From positions 1-64,000 of the forward strand of contig JADZAC010000076.1 of the NCBI GenBank assembly GCA_020852835.1: DNA of 64,000 nt, written 5' to 3'. Each line of letters starts with the position of its first letter. Within the stretch, counting starts at the first letter, position 1. The notes below the pieces were generated by a model. The model was not told where the DNA came from, searched no databases, and saw only the letters and a list, made by a program, of their open reading frames with translations. This document shows, piece by piece, positions 52,485 to 63,331 of the stretch. A program made the position numbers and the translations under genes. The stretch is from Flavobacteriales bacterium. GTDB taxonomy: Bacteria; Bacteroidota; Bacteroidia; Flavobacteriales_F; PHOS-HE28.

Positions 52485-52735
52485 CAATGCTCGGGTTTGT
52501 CCTTGATCACTTCGAAGTCGGCATCCTCCACATCTCTTGGCGGGGGGCGCCGCTCCGTCCCTTCCACCCGCTCGATGCGCACTTCCCCCTTGGGCCGCTG
52601 GGGATCGGCCGTCCAGCGCGTGCCGCTTCCGGGCCGTTTGCCCTGCTGCACCTTCATCCACAGCCGCAATAGCTGCCAAATGATGAGCAGGATGAGGATG
52701 GTGCGCAGGGTGCCGTTGGCCGAGAGCAGGTACAT
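52484..52735 (-). CDS. DUF4834 family small membrane protein
   Basis: An 83-residue protein: one hydrophobic segment (LRTILILLIIWQLLRLWM) and a charged tail (RIERVEGTERRPPPRDVEDADFEVIKDKPEH). This matches DUF4834, a Bacteroidota family found beside YfhO genes. The start at 52735 is supported by TACATTCG (52748 down to 52741), a near-match to the -7 element five bases upstream. Function is unknown; the pairing with YfhO suggests an accessory subunit. Confidence 0.82.
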   Translation of the reverse strand: MYLLSANGTLRTILILLIIWQLLRLWMKVQQGKRPGSGTRWTADPQRPKGEVRIERVEGTERRPPPRDVEDADFEVIKDKPEH

Positions 52736-52740
52736 CGGCG

Positions 52741-52748
52741 CGAATGTA
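52741..52748 (-). promoter_or_regulatory. -7 element TACATTCG five bases before the DUF4834 start
   Basis: On the minus strand TACATTCG (one mismatch to TAnnTTTG) is followed by five bases and then ATG at 52735. The transcript would be leaderless if this is the promoter. Confidence 0.45.
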
Positions 52749-52828
52749 GGGGCACGGGTGTGCACCGCATTTCCCGGCCCCGGACCTGGGCCATGGCATT
52801 CACTCCACCCCATTCATTCCCAAAAGCT

Positions 52829-52836
52829 TACCTTTG
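52829..52836 (+). promoter_or_regulatory. -7 element TACCTTTG for the helicase gene
   Basis: TACCTTTG is an exact TAnnTTTG match, 48 bases before the ATG at 52885. A second CCTTTG follows 10 bases on. No -33 TTG at standard spacing. Confidence 0.5.
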
Positions 52837-52884
52837 CGCCCCCTTTGCCGCGATCGGCACTGGATTTCCCCCCTTCCACTTCCC

Positions 52885-54591
52885 ATGGCCTCCTTTGAAA
52901 CGCTCGGTATTCGGGCCGAGATCCTGCGTGCCCTCACTGACCTCGGCTTCAAGGAGCCTACGCCCGTGCAGGCCAGAACGATCCCGATGCTCCTGCAAGG
53001 ACATGGTGATGTGGTGGCCTTGGCGCAGACCGGCACCGGGAAAACCGCCGCCTTCGGCATTCCCTTGCTGGAGGCGATCGATGTGGAGGACCGGCACGTG
53101 CAGGCCCTGGTGCTGGCGCCCACCCGGGAGCTGTGCGTGCAGATCGCCAAGGACCTGGAACACTTCGCCAAGCACCTGCCCGGCATCCGCGTGGTGCCCG
53201 TGTACGGCGGCGCCAATATCCGCGAACAGATACGCGGCATCCAGCGCGGCGCCAACGTGGTGGTGGCCACGCCCGGCCGCCTGATCGACCTCCTGGAGCG
53301 CGAAGCCGTGGCACTGGACCAGGTACGCGTGGCCGTGCTGGACGAGGCCGACGAGATGCTCAACATGGGCTTCCAGGAGGACATCACCACCATCCTGGAG
53401 CGCACCCCCGCTGAGAAACGCACCTGGCTCTTCAGCGCCACCATGGGCCAGGAAGTGCGGCGCATCGCAGGCAACTACATGCGCGAGGCCGAAGAGGTGA
53501 GCGTGGGCGGCGGCAACAAGGCCAACGAGGCCATCACCCACCAGTACACCGTGGTGATGGCCCGCGACCGCTACCTCGCACTGCGGCGCTTCGTGGACGC
53601 CGATCCCGAGATGTTCGCCATCGTCTTCTGCCGCACCAAGCAGGATACGCAGGAACTGGCCGAGCACCTCACGCGCGATGGCTACAACGCCGATGCCATC
53701 CACGGCGACCTTAGCCAGCAGCAGCGCGACCGTGTAATGGCACGCTACCGCGCGAAGAACCTGCAACTGCTGATCGCCACCGACGTGGCCGCGCGCGGCA
53801 TCGACGTGAGCAACGTGAGCCACGTGGTCCACTTCGACCTGCCCGGCGAGCTGGAGAGCTACACCCACCGCAGCGGCCGTACCGGGCGCGCGGGCAAGAC
53901 CGGCATCTCCTTGAGCATCATCGGCAGCCGCGACATCGCAAAGATCCGCGGACTGGAACGCCAGCTCAAGGTCCGTTTCGGTTATGTGCGCGTGCCGGAC
54001 GGGGCCGAGATCTGCGAGCGGCAACTGCTCGCCATGGTGCGCCGCATCAAGGAAGTGAAGGTGGACCAGGAAGGCATCGGGCGGTTCCTGGATGCCGTAC
54101 AGCTGGACCTGGCCGACCTCAGCCGCGAGGAGCTGATCCAGCGTATCGTCTCGCTCGAGTTCGAGCGCGTCCTCAAGAACTACGTGGGCGCCCGCGACCT
54201 CAATGTGGACCTCGCCCGCAAGGACCACAATCCGCGCGAACGCAAGGAGAAGTCCGAGTTCGGCCGTGCCCACGCCGGTCCCATGCGCTCCATGTTCATC
54301 AACCTGGGCACCAAGGACGGTTTCGACAAAGGCCGCATGCTCGGCTACCTCTGCGGCATCACCGGCCTCACCGGACAGCACTTCGGGCGCATCCTGCTCA
54401 AGGACATGTACAGCTTCATCGACATCGACGCCAACCATTTCGACGAGGCCATGGGCCACTTCAAGGCCGCCAACTACAAGGGCCGCAAGGTGCGCGTAGA
54501 CGAAGGCAGCGGTGGCGGGGCCACCGGGGCCCGCGACTTCAAGGCCGACAAGAAGCGCTTCAACAAGGCACGCTACGCGGACCAGGCATAG
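52885..54591 (+). CDS. DEAD-box RNA helicase with DbpA-type RNA-binding domain
   Basis: A 568-residue ATP-dependent RNA helicase. All DEAD-box motifs are present: Q motif GFKEPTPVQARTIP, motif I AQTGTGKT, PTREL, TPGR, DEAD in VLDEADEML, SAT in LFSATMG, then ARGIDV and HRSGRTGRAG. After the helicase core, a charged linker (RKDHNPRERKEKSEFGR) leads to a DbpA-like RNA-binding domain (RSMFINLGTKDGFDKGRMLGYLCGITG to YSFIDIDANHFDEAM), which in E. coli DbpA recognises 23S rRNA. A ribosome-assembly or cold-response role is likely. The end is basic (DKKRFNKARYADQA). Confidence 0.95.
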   Translation: MASFETLGIRAEILRALTDLGFKEPTPVQARTIPMLLQGHGDVVALAQTGTGKTAAFGIPLLEAIDVEDRHVQALVLAPTRELCVQIAKDLEHFAKHLPGIRVVPVYGGANIREQIRGIQRGANVVVATPGRLIDLLEREAVALDQVRVAVLDEADEMLNMGFQEDITTILERTPAEKRTWLFSATMGQEVRRIAGNYMREAEEVSVGGGNKANEAITHQYTVVMARDRYLALRRFVDADPEMFAIVFCRTKQDTQELAEHLTRDGYNADAIHGDLSQQQRDRVMARYRAKNLQLLIATDVAARGIDVSNVSHVVHFDLPGELESYTHRSGRTGRAGKTGISLSIIGSRDIAKIRGLERQLKVRFGYVRVPDGAEICERQLLAMVRRIKEVKVDQEGIGRFLDAVQLDLADLSREELIQRIVSLEFERVLKNYVGARDLNVDLARKDHNPRERKEKSEFGRAHAGPMRSMFINLGTKDGFDKGRMLGYLCGITGLTGQHFGRILLKDMYSFIDIDANHFDEAMGHFKAANYKGRKVRVDEGSGGGATGARDFKADKKRFNKARYADQA

Positions 54592-54600
54592 CCCACGGGA

Positions 54601-54626
54601 AGAGGCGGCCCCTGCGGACCGCCTCT
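54601..54626 (+). terminator. Hairpin between the convergent helicase and katG genes
   Basis: AGAGGCGG (54601-54608) pairs with CCGCCTCT (54619-54626), an eight-base stem with a 10-base loop, followed by GCTCTTTCG. It lies between the stops of two convergent genes and could end both transcripts. Confidence 0.55.
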
Positions 54627-54646
54627 GCTCTTTCGCTGCGCACTGA

Positions 54647-56917
<2,271 letters not shown>

Positions 56918-57143
56918 TTAGTGTTCGCGTAACTCTTGTATCCGGCCCGGATCCCGCCCTTCATGCCGAACCATCCAGCCGATAGGGAAACGGTTACCGA
57001 ACAGGACACGGCTAAAGTTAATGGCCCCGTTTCAATCCAGGCGCACATGGCCCGCATCCTGAAGTAGGGACCCCCATCCGGTCAACGGGCACCTATCGAC
57101 AAGCCCCGCACACCGATCCGGCCCGAACTGCGTTTGCACATGG

Positions 57144-57151
57144 TACCTTTG
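57144..57151 (+). promoter_or_regulatory. -7 element TACCTTTG ten bases before msrA
   Basis: TACCTTTG is an exact TAnnTTTG match and ends 10 bases before the ATG at 57162. It is the clearest example of the short-leader arrangement here. No TTG stands 17-21 bases upstream. Confidence 0.55.
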
Positions 57152-57161
57152 CACACCCCGC

Positions 57162-57809
57162 ATGGAACGCTTGACGGCATTTGCCCTGCCGGTGGTCTTA
57201 CTGGCAGCCTGTGGAAATACAATGAACGACACGAACCCGGCGCGTGCCGCCGCCCGCGAACAACAGCCGGTGGGCGCCCACCTCAGCGTGGCCCACTTCG
57301 CTGAAGGCTGCTTTTGGTGCGCCGAGGAGATCTTCCAGCATGTGCGCGGCGTGAAGTCCGTGATCAATGGCTATTCCGGCGGCACGGAACCCAACCCCAC
57401 CTATGAGGAGGTGAGCGATGGCAAAACCGGCCACGCCGAAGCCGTGGAAGTGCATTATGACAGCAGCGTAGTGGATTACCCTACACTCTTGAAGGTCTTC
57501 TTTGCCAGCCAAGACCCCACTACCCCCAGCCGGCAAGGCCCCGACGCGGGCCCTCAGTACCGATCCGTGGCATTCTATGACACGCCCGAACAAAAGGCGT
57601 TCATTGAAGGCTATATCCGGGAACTGGATGCCTCCGGCCGGTACAACAGCCCCATCGTGACCGAAGTAGCACCTTTCGTGAAATTCTGGCCGGCCGAGGA
57701 ATACCACCAGAACTACGCCGAACGGAACCCCGACCAGCCCTACATCCGGGGCGTTTCCAAACCACGCTTTGAACGGTTCAAGGCCATCATGCCGGACGTG
57801 CTCAAATAA
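57162..57809 (+). CDS. msrA: Peptide methionine sulfoxide reductase MsrA, lipoprotein form
   Basis: A 215-residue protein that reduces methionine-S-sulfoxide in proteins. The N-terminus has a lipobox (LLAAC, Cys17), so it is exported and lipid-anchored. The MsrA domain starts near residue 41: AHFAEGCFWCAEEIFQHVRGV with catalytic Cys50 (and Cys53), then GYSGGTEPNPTYEEVSDGKTGHAEAVEV, FFASQDPTTPSRQGPDAGPQYRSVAFY, and FWPAEEYHQNYAERNP. All substrate-pocket residues usual for the family (Phe, Trp, Glu, Tyr) are seen. With katG on the other side of the shared gap it forms an oxidative-stress pair. No msrB domain is attached. Confidence 0.96.
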   Translation: MERLTAFALPVVLLAACGNTMNDTNPARAAAREQQPVGAHLSVAHFAEGCFWCAEEIFQHVRGVKSVINGYSGGTEPNPTYEEVSDGKTGHAEAVEVHYDSSVVDYPTLLKVFFASQDPTTPSRQGPDAGPQYRSVAFYDTPEQKAFIEGYIRELDASGRYNSPIVTEVAPFVKFWPAEEYHQNYAERNPDQPYIRGVSKPRFERFKAIMPDVLK

Positions 57810-57883
57810 TGTCCGCTGGAACGGCCTGCTGCAAAGGCAACATCCTCCTTCCGTCACGCGTTTACCGGGCCGTTCCCGCTGCC

Positions 57884-59371
57884 ATGCGCGCATTGGTCCA
57901 CGTGCTGCTTTTCGCCTTGGCGTGGCCCTTGCATGCGCAGGAGCCCTGCGATGTCTCCGTGGTGATCGACCCGCCCACCTGCCCGGATGATGCCGATGCG
58001 TCCATCACCGTGGTGCTCAACTCCCCGGGCCAGTACACCTTCAACTGGCAGCATGCGCCCGGGCTGAACGCCGCCACGGCGGGCGGCCTCACGGCCGGGC
58101 CCTATTCGGTCACGGTAACGGACACCTCCGGGTGCGTGAGCCAGATCGATACCGTCATCGTACCGCCCGTGGTACAGGACTTGGGCACGCTCACCGTTAC
58201 CGAAAACATCAGTTGCGCGGGCATGAGCGATGGCAGCATCACCCTTACGGTGAACCCCGGGCCATATACCTGGGAATGGACGGACGACCCCGCCATTACC
58301 ACCATGACCCGCACCGGGCTGCCTGCCGGGGTTTATGTGGCCTTGATCAACGGCGGCCCATGCCCCAACTGGCTCTTCGTCACCTTGGGCGAGCCGGGCG
58401 TCACCATCGGCGGGGCCACCTCCTACTGCCCTTCGGAACCGCCTGTGCTCTCGGCCGATCCCCAATGGGGCTTTGAACCCAACCTCTGGGTATGGAGCAC
58501 GGGCGACTCCACGGAGTCGTTCACCGTGCCCGTAGGCTTGGAAGGCCTGGTTAGCGTAACCGCCACGGACACCACCATCGGCTGCACCGCCACGGAAGAT
58601 CTGTTCTTGACCCTGCTTCCCGCGCCTACGGTCTCATTTACCGCACCGGACAGCCTCTGCCTGAACTCCCCCGGCACGGCCATCTTGATCCAATCCAATG
58701 CGGATTCCCTGGCGTGGCACTGGGGCAGCGATGGCTTCAGCAAGGAGGCCTTCCCCACCATCACCTTCCACCAACCCGGGTGGCAGCCCATTTCGCTCAG
58801 CGGGTACGATACCTTGGGCTGCGGCAGCATCCCGGTAGTGGACAGCGTGTATGTGCGCCCCCGTTTCCCGGCCCTGTTCACCGCAGAACAGGTGCCGTGC
58901 ACACCGGGCATCCGGGTGCAATTCTCCAGCGATGCCGATTCCTGCGCCTTCTTCGTTGGCAATCGCCTGGTGCTGAACCAATGCAGGGGCGCCTTCCAAG
59001 TGGACCTGGAGCACTACGCCGAATACGACTTCACCTTCTACAGCACCCGGCCCGACCATTGCGACGACACGGCCAGCGTGCACATTGACGTGCGCACCGC
59101 GCCCACCGCTTTTCTGCCCACCGCCTTTACGCCCAACAACGACGGCATCAACGATACCTGGCCCGGTGAACTGGACATTCCCGGCCTGAACTACCAAGTG
59201 GAGGTGTTCGACCGCTGGGGCAACGGCCTCTGGACCGCATCAGACCCGCTGCAAAAGTGGGACGGCGCCAGCCTGCCGACCGGGGTCTATGTGTACCGCA
59301 TGACCATGCGCGACCCGTGTGATCCAGCTTCGGACCTGGAGCGCAACGGTTTCATCACCCTGCTGCGTTGA
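57884..59371 (+). CDS. Secreted protein with T9SS type B (gliding motility-associated) C-terminal domain
   Basis: A 495-residue exported protein with a signal peptide (RALVHVLLFALAWPLHAQ); I chose ATG 57884 because the signal starts there. The body has repeated SprB-like or PKD-like beta domains: CPDDADASITVVLNSPGQYTFNW, NAATAGGLTAGPYSVTVTD, ENISCAGMSDGSITLTVNPGPYTWEW, GLPAGVYVALING. The C-terminal 90 residues are the gliding motility-associated domain: FLPTAFTPNNDGINDTW, YQVEVFDRWGNGLW, WDGASLPTGVYVYRMTM, final GFITLL. It should be secreted by T9SS with a type B signal. Probably an adhesin or surface fibre; no enzyme motif. Confidence 0.9.
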   Translation: MRALVHVLLFALAWPLHAQEPCDVSVVIDPPTCPDDADASITVVLNSPGQYTFNWQHAPGLNAATAGGLTAGPYSVTVTDTSGCVSQIDTVIVPPVVQDLGTLTVTENISCAGMSDGSITLTVNPGPYTWEWTDDPAITTMTRTGLPAGVYVALINGGPCPNWLFVTLGEPGVTIGGATSYCPSEPPVLSADPQWGFEPNLWVWSTGDSTESFTVPVGLEGLVSVTATDTTIGCTATEDLFLTLLPAPTVSFTAPDSLCLNSPGTAILIQSNADSLAWHWGSDGFSKEAFPTITFHQPGWQPISLSGYDTLGCGSIPVVDSVYVRPRFPALFTAEQVPCTPGIRVQFSSDADSCAFFVGNRLVLNQCRGAFQVDLEHYAEYDFTFYSTRPDHCDDTASVHIDVRTAPTAFLPTAFTPNNDGINDTWPGELDIPGLNYQVEVFDRWGNGLWTASDPLQKWDGASLPTGVYVYRMTMRDPCDPASDLERNGFITLLR

Positions 59372-59408
59372 GCCGCATTCCGGTTGCTCCATCCGGGCAG
59401 GCCCCCGT

Positions 59409-59792
59409 TCACAGCACCAGCTCCCCGAACAACCGCTCGGTTACGGCCTCCAGGTCCGCACAGATGCCCGCATGCGGGCGCGATGTTTGAATGGCCGTGC
59501 TGCGCACGGCCGTAAGCCAGCGGAAGCGCTCTTCCACCGGCAGCCGGGCGATGGCCCCTGCCGCCTGATCGCCCCTCGCGATCTGTTCCAAGGCCAACAG
59601 GTTCGCCCGCACCTGCTCCAGGTCCAGGTCGCTGCGGAATGCCTTCAACCGCGCCTCGTTCAGTGCGGTCCGAACGCCGATGTAGCGCTGCCGCTTGCTG
59701 AAGAGCAGTATGCCCACGTTGATGAACTCCTCCCGGTCCAACACGGGCACCACGCGGATCACCGCATATTCATACAAGTGCCTGCCTTGCAT
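59409..59792 (-). CDS. DUF3037 protein, partner of the HipA-like kinase
   Basis: A 127-residue protein beginning YEYAVIRVVPVLDREEFINVGILLFSKRQRYIGVR, the signature of DUF3037. The rest is helical (RLKAFRSDLDLEQVRANLLALEQIARG, RFRWLTAVRSTAIQTSRPHAG). Its start at 59792 lies inside the HipA-like gene, a 23-base overlap. DUF3037 genes are found beside HipA-like kinase genes in other bacteria (recalled family knowledge), so the two probably form one functional unit. Function unknown; I would not call it an antitoxin without data. Confidence 0.82.
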   Translation of the reverse strand: MQGRHLYEYAVIRVVPVLDREEFINVGILLFSKRQRYIGVRTALNEARLKAFRSDLDLEQVRANLLALEQIARGDQAAGAIARLPVEERFRWLTAVRSTAIQTSRPHAGICADLEAVTERLFGELVL

Positions 59793-60573
59793 GTTCTGCT
59801 TTGTGGATGAATACGTCCATGTGCTCCAACCGCATCGACAGGAATTTTTTGTACACCGCCCGCAGGTCGTCCGGCGTTCCTTCCTCGCCATGGCCTTGCA
59901 GCCATGCATCCGGCACCAGGTCCACAATACTGCCGAGCAGCGCGGGGGTGAGCCGCTGACGGAATGCCCGGTCCACTTCCCCGAGCCGCCGGGCCTGGGC
60001 CAGCAGCACATGGTCCTTGATCAGCGGGAAGCCGCCCTTGGCATGCTCTTCCCAGGTGGTCCAAGCGTGTTGGAAGTACAGGCAGGAGCCATGGTCGATC
60101 AACCACAGGTCCTTGTGCCACACCAGCATGTTCGGGTTCCTCACCGTCCGGTCGATATTGGTGAGAAAGCCATCCAACCATACGATCTGCGAGGCCAGCA
60201 CCGGCCCGATCTCCGTGGCACCGGGATCGAAGGTGATGGCGCCCTGCAGAAAATGCAGCCCCAGGTTCATCCCCCGGCTGGCCTTCAGCAGGTCCTGTAT
60301 CTCTTCGTCGCCCTCCGTGCGGCCAAAGGCTTCATCGAGTTCCGCAAACACCAGCTCCGGCACGCGCAATCCCAGGGCGCGTGCCACTTCTCCCCCGATC
60401 AATTCCGAGATCAAGGCCTTGGGGCCATGGCCCGTGCCGCGGAATTTCAGCACGTACTTGAACCCGTCGTCCGCCTCCGCCAAGGCCGGCAAGGAGCCCC
60501 CCTCGCGCAACGGCGTGATGTAGCGCGTGACGGCTACGGTGCGCAATTCGGGGAGGGTGGTCACCGGTGGCAT
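59770..60573 (-). CDS. HipA-like kinase (HipA_2 family)
   Basis: A 267-residue protein with a HipA/PI4K-like kinase fold. Residue Lys43 (KYVLKFRGTG) is in the ATP-lysine position. GPKALISELIGGEVARALGLRVPE follows as in HipA. The catalytic loop is NIDRTVRNPNML with Asp141 and Asn148, and the metal Asp160 is in LWLIDHGSCLYF. All three catalytic positions are intact, so it may be active. It lacks the N-terminal domain of classical HipA (about 440 residues) and no HipB-like helix-turn-helix antitoxin is adjacent; instead the DUF3037 gene overlaps its end. Its substrate could be a tRNA synthetase, as for HipA, but this is not shown. The start at 60573 is supported by TACCTTG 31 bases upstream. Confidence 0.8.
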   Translation of the reverse strand: MPPVTTLPELRTVAVTRYITPLREGGSLPALAEADDGFKYVLKFRGTGHGPKALISELIGGEVARALGLRVPELVFAELDEAFGRTEGDEEIQDLLKASRGMNLGLHFLQGAITFDPGATEIGPVLASQIVWLDGFLTNIDRTVRNPNMLVWHKDLWLIDHGSCLYFQHAWTTWEEHAKGGFPLIKDHVLLAQARRLGEVDRAFRQRLTPALLGSIVDLVPDAWLQGHGEEGTPDDLRAVYKKFLSMRLEHMDVFIHKAEHARQALV

Positions 60574-60762
60574 GCGGGCACTTGGCCGCTGGGCCAAGCG
60601 GCGGCAAGGTACGCGCGTGCCGTTGGCCCGGCCGGTTGAAATAAAGCCCCTCACATGCCTGTGGGGCGTGCTTGCGGGCCCGTGGAGCAAGGATGCTTGG
60701 GAGCAAGCTCCGGGGCCTGGCACGAACTGACCGGCCCCCTCCTTCGCCTCGCCGGTGCAAGG

Positions 60763-62094
60763 TCAGTGCTTCACAATACGCCGGGTGCGCACAACGCCTT
60801 GTCCACGCAGCTCCAAGGTGTAAACACCTGCAGCCAGGCCGGAGAGGTCCAGTTGAACGCTGCCCGGCACGGCCTGGTGCAGCACCACGGCACCGTCCAC
60901 GCCGGCAAGGGTCAGTTCGGCCGCACCATCGTTCTCAAGGTTCAGCACATCAATCACGGGGTTGGGCCAAGCATTGATCGCCCCTTTGGCGTGATCCGGG
61001 AAAAGCCCGGTGGTGGTGCCAAGTTCCAGGCGGAAGGCGAACATGTCGAATGAGCTGCCCATGCCGGTGCCGGTGATGTAGTGCCCGTCGGGCGAAATGT
61101 CGCTGGCCGAATACAATTGCTGGCCGTTGAGGACAACGCCCAGCACCGTGGTGGCATACGTGTTCAGGTCCTGCAAGCCGTCCGCTTCGGTCCAAATGAA
61201 TGCCTTGCGCGGCGAGCCGAAAAACTGGCCGTCGAACCAGCCCACCACGATCGATCCATCGGCGCTCATGCCCGAAACAAAGCCCCGGCCCATGTTGGGC
61301 AATGCACCCAGGCTCAACATGCCCGTGGCCTCGCTCCAGATCCAGGGTTCGTTGTTGTTCGCGTAGTCGCCGTATCCGCCGATCCATGTGCCATCCTCCG
61401 ATACGGCGCTGCATTCCCCGGCCTGGTTGAAATCACTGTTCGGGTCGCCTTCGGGATCGATCAGAATGAATTCGTTCGGGAAGTAGCCGCCCAGCGGGTT
61501 CTTCCGCCACACCGCGGATTTCCACGGACCATTGAAATCCTGCCAGCCCACCACTACGCTGCCATCGCCGTTCACCGCGTTGGCGCGGGTACTGGCACCG
61601 GGGTACACACTGCCGAGGTCCAACATGCCCTCCGTTGAGTTCCAGGCAATGCCGTGGGCGGAAAAACTCGCCAGCCACCCCAGGCCCACCACCGTTGCGC
61701 CATCACCTGAGATATCCCAGGCACTGCTCACATTGCCGTCCATTTCACCGCCGATGCCCCCATGTACGGCCCAAGTGCCCGCAGTGCGGTCGTAAGTGGC
61801 CATTTCAGAGCCTTGCCCGCCCGCATCGGTTCCGCACACCAACTGCCCGTCCGTGGAGAACTTCGGCTGTCCGGCCCCGCCGCCATCGGGAGACATGCCG
61901 CCGATGTCCTCGGTGGTGCCCAGGTCCGGGTTCCACAACTGGTAGGTGGGCCCGCCGGCCATGTAGCCGGCAACCAGGCCGTCATTGTTCACACCGCTAG
62001 CCCAGAACGGGCTCGACAATACTTCATACTGCGCGCTGGCCGCACCGGCGAGAAGCAAGGCGGCGCAAATGGTCAGGGAGGAGAAATGCTTCAT
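60763..62094 (-). CDS. Secreted HAF-repeat-like protein with T9SS type A sorting domain
   Basis: A 443-residue exported protein. Signal peptide: MKHFSSLTICAALLLAGAASAQ. The body repeats a pattern of about 45 residues: GVNNDGLVAGYMAGGPTYQLWNPDLGTTEDIG, DISGDGATVVGLGWL...AIAW-like, AVNGDGSVVVGWQDFNG, AVSEDGTWIGGYGDYANNNEPWIW, GMSADGSIVVGWFDGQ...AFIWTEADGLQDL. These G-x-D-G-x-V-x-G units resemble HAF repeats and would build a propeller-like fold. The C-terminus is a type A T9SS domain (AINAWPNPVIDVLNLEND, LAAGVYTLELRG, final RRIVKH). Role unknown; surface exposure is expected. Confidence 0.87.
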   Translation of the reverse strand: MKHFSSLTICAALLLAGAASAQYEVLSSPFWASGVNNDGLVAGYMAGGPTYQLWNPDLGTTEDIGGMSPDGGGAGQPKFSTDGQLVCGTDAGGQGSEMATYDRTAGTWAVHGGIGGEMDGNVSSAWDISGDGATVVGLGWLASFSAHGIAWNSTEGMLDLGSVYPGASTRANAVNGDGSVVVGWQDFNGPWKSAVWRKNPLGGYFPNEFILIDPEGDPNSDFNQAGECSAVSEDGTWIGGYGDYANNNEPWIWSEATGMLSLGALPNMGRGFVSGMSADGSIVVGWFDGQFFGSPRKAFIWTEADGLQDLNTYATTVLGVVLNGQQLYSASDISPDGHYITGTGMGSSFDMFAFRLELGTTTGLFPDHAKGAINAWPNPVIDVLNLENDGAAELTLAGVDGAVVLHQAVPGSVQLDLSGLAAGVYTLELRGQGVVRTRRIVKH

Positions 62095-62703
62095 TGGGTT
62101 GGATCTGTTGAACTCACCGATCCCGTCAAAGGTCGCTCAACACGATCCTGCTTCGCCCCAATAACCCAACAGAACCGGGAAGATGTTGGATGTCCAACCG
62201 CGGCGAATAGTCCAGCAAAGCAGACAACCAATGCAATATCCGGTCCGAGTGCCCTCGCGCTGGCCCCCGTTGCCGATCTAGTACCCTGATACGACACGAT
62301 ACGCCGATCATAGCCTGGCATTCAGAAACCCGTTGTTGATCTTCATGGCCGCTGGTCTGTGGCAAAAGCAATGTACCCGAACTGCTACCATTGGTCCCTG
62401 GGCTGCAGCTTGCCGTTCAACACGCGGAAAACAGACCCACCAGGGAGAAGCGCAACGCGCAGGCATGAACACTAGCACCGATGGAGGTATTCACCGGGCC
62501 CTGGGAATTACCGATGACGCACCCCGCTGGCGCTATCTGCTCGATCGCGCAACCTTGCACAACCGCAATTTGGTGCGGCCATGTTCCATGACCTAACTTT
62601 CGGTTGCGTTCATCCTTGTGGGCCATTCGTGGGTGAAAAGTGAGGGCGCGTACACAGGCGATCGGACGTGGAAGATCACCGATCCACCTCTACCCTCCAT
62701 GCC
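62095..62703. other. Gene-free stretch, apparently lower GC than its surroundings
   Basis: About 600 bases between a T9SS protein and a small secreted protein. Several short open frames exist on both strands, but none has a start context, composition or motif that I can support. By eye the base composition is nearer even than in the flanking genes. There is a short palindrome TTGGATGTCCAA (62187-62198), but no clear terminator, tRNA or IS end. It may be the remains of a decayed gene or an insertion scar. Confidence 0.5.
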
Positions 62704-63192
62704 ATGATCAAACAAATCCTCCTCAGCCTTTTGCCCACTGCCCTGTTCGTCTGGGACCTGAATGCCCAGAACAAGCGTGAGATCATCCCAAGAGATAGCA
62801 TCACGGACAAATACTGCTACCAGGCCGTGAGCGATAGTCTCCCTTTCATGAAGGAGGAATTGCGTATTAAACTGGAGAAGTGGATCAAGCAGAACTACAA
62901 CGCCCTGGAAAACAAGTACGTGAAGCTGGGCGTTGACGGCGACACCTACACCATGCACGACCGCGAGGCCTTGCCGGGCCGTGCGCGCAAGTTCGTGGAG
63001 TATGACCTCACCGTGGATCTCAAGGAGAACCGCTACCGGTACAAACTCACCAACCTACAGTACGCGGCAGTGGGCATGTATCCCCTGGAAGACAAGATGG
63101 CCACCGACAAGCGCAGCGACTTCGAGGAGATGGACGTGATCCTGCGCGGCATCATCGCCAGCATGGAGGCTGCGCTGAAGAGCACGTGGTGA
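62704..63192 (+). CDS. Small exported protein, DUF4468-like
   Basis: A 162-residue protein. The N-terminal hydrophobic segment (QILLSLLPTALFVWDLNAQ) looks like a signal peptide. The mature part reads as one alpha/beta domain: helix EELRIKLEKWIKQNYNALENKYV, strands LGVDGDTYTM, RKFVEYDLTVDLKENRYRYKLTNL, then helix DFEEMDVILRGIIASMEAAL. The Y-D-L-T-V-D-x-K-E-N-R-Y-R pattern resembles DUF4468, exported Bacteroidota proteins of unknown role with a TBP-like fold. I am not sure of the family. Confidence 0.7.
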   Translation: MIKQILLSLLPTALFVWDLNAQNKREIIPRDSITDKYCYQAVSDSLPFMKEELRIKLEKWIKQNYNALENKYVKLGVDGDTYTMHDREALPGRARKFVEYDLTVDLKENRYRYKLTNLQYAAVGMYPLEDKMATDKRSDFEEMDVILRGIIASMEAALKSTW

Positions 63193-63331
63193 AGCCACTT
63201 GCGATTCCGCCGCTCGGCTGCGCGGAGTGGCCCTGCGTTCAAGGCCGCTTGCCCATGACCATTTGAAACACCGAATGCCAGAGGTGGAATGAGTTTGGCA
63301 CTCGCGACACGCGAGCGCCGGTTGGGGGAGG

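Noticed and set aside
52828-54459. A 543-codon frame antisense to the DEAD-box helicase
   Set aside because: The helicase motifs are complete on the plus strand; the antisense product has shadow composition (His, Val, Ala, Gln) and no recognisable domain.
59409-60573. Calling the HipA-like/DUF3037 pair a classical HipBA toxin-antitoxin system
   Set aside because: There is no helix-turn-helix HipB protein and the kinase lacks the N-terminal domain of HipA.
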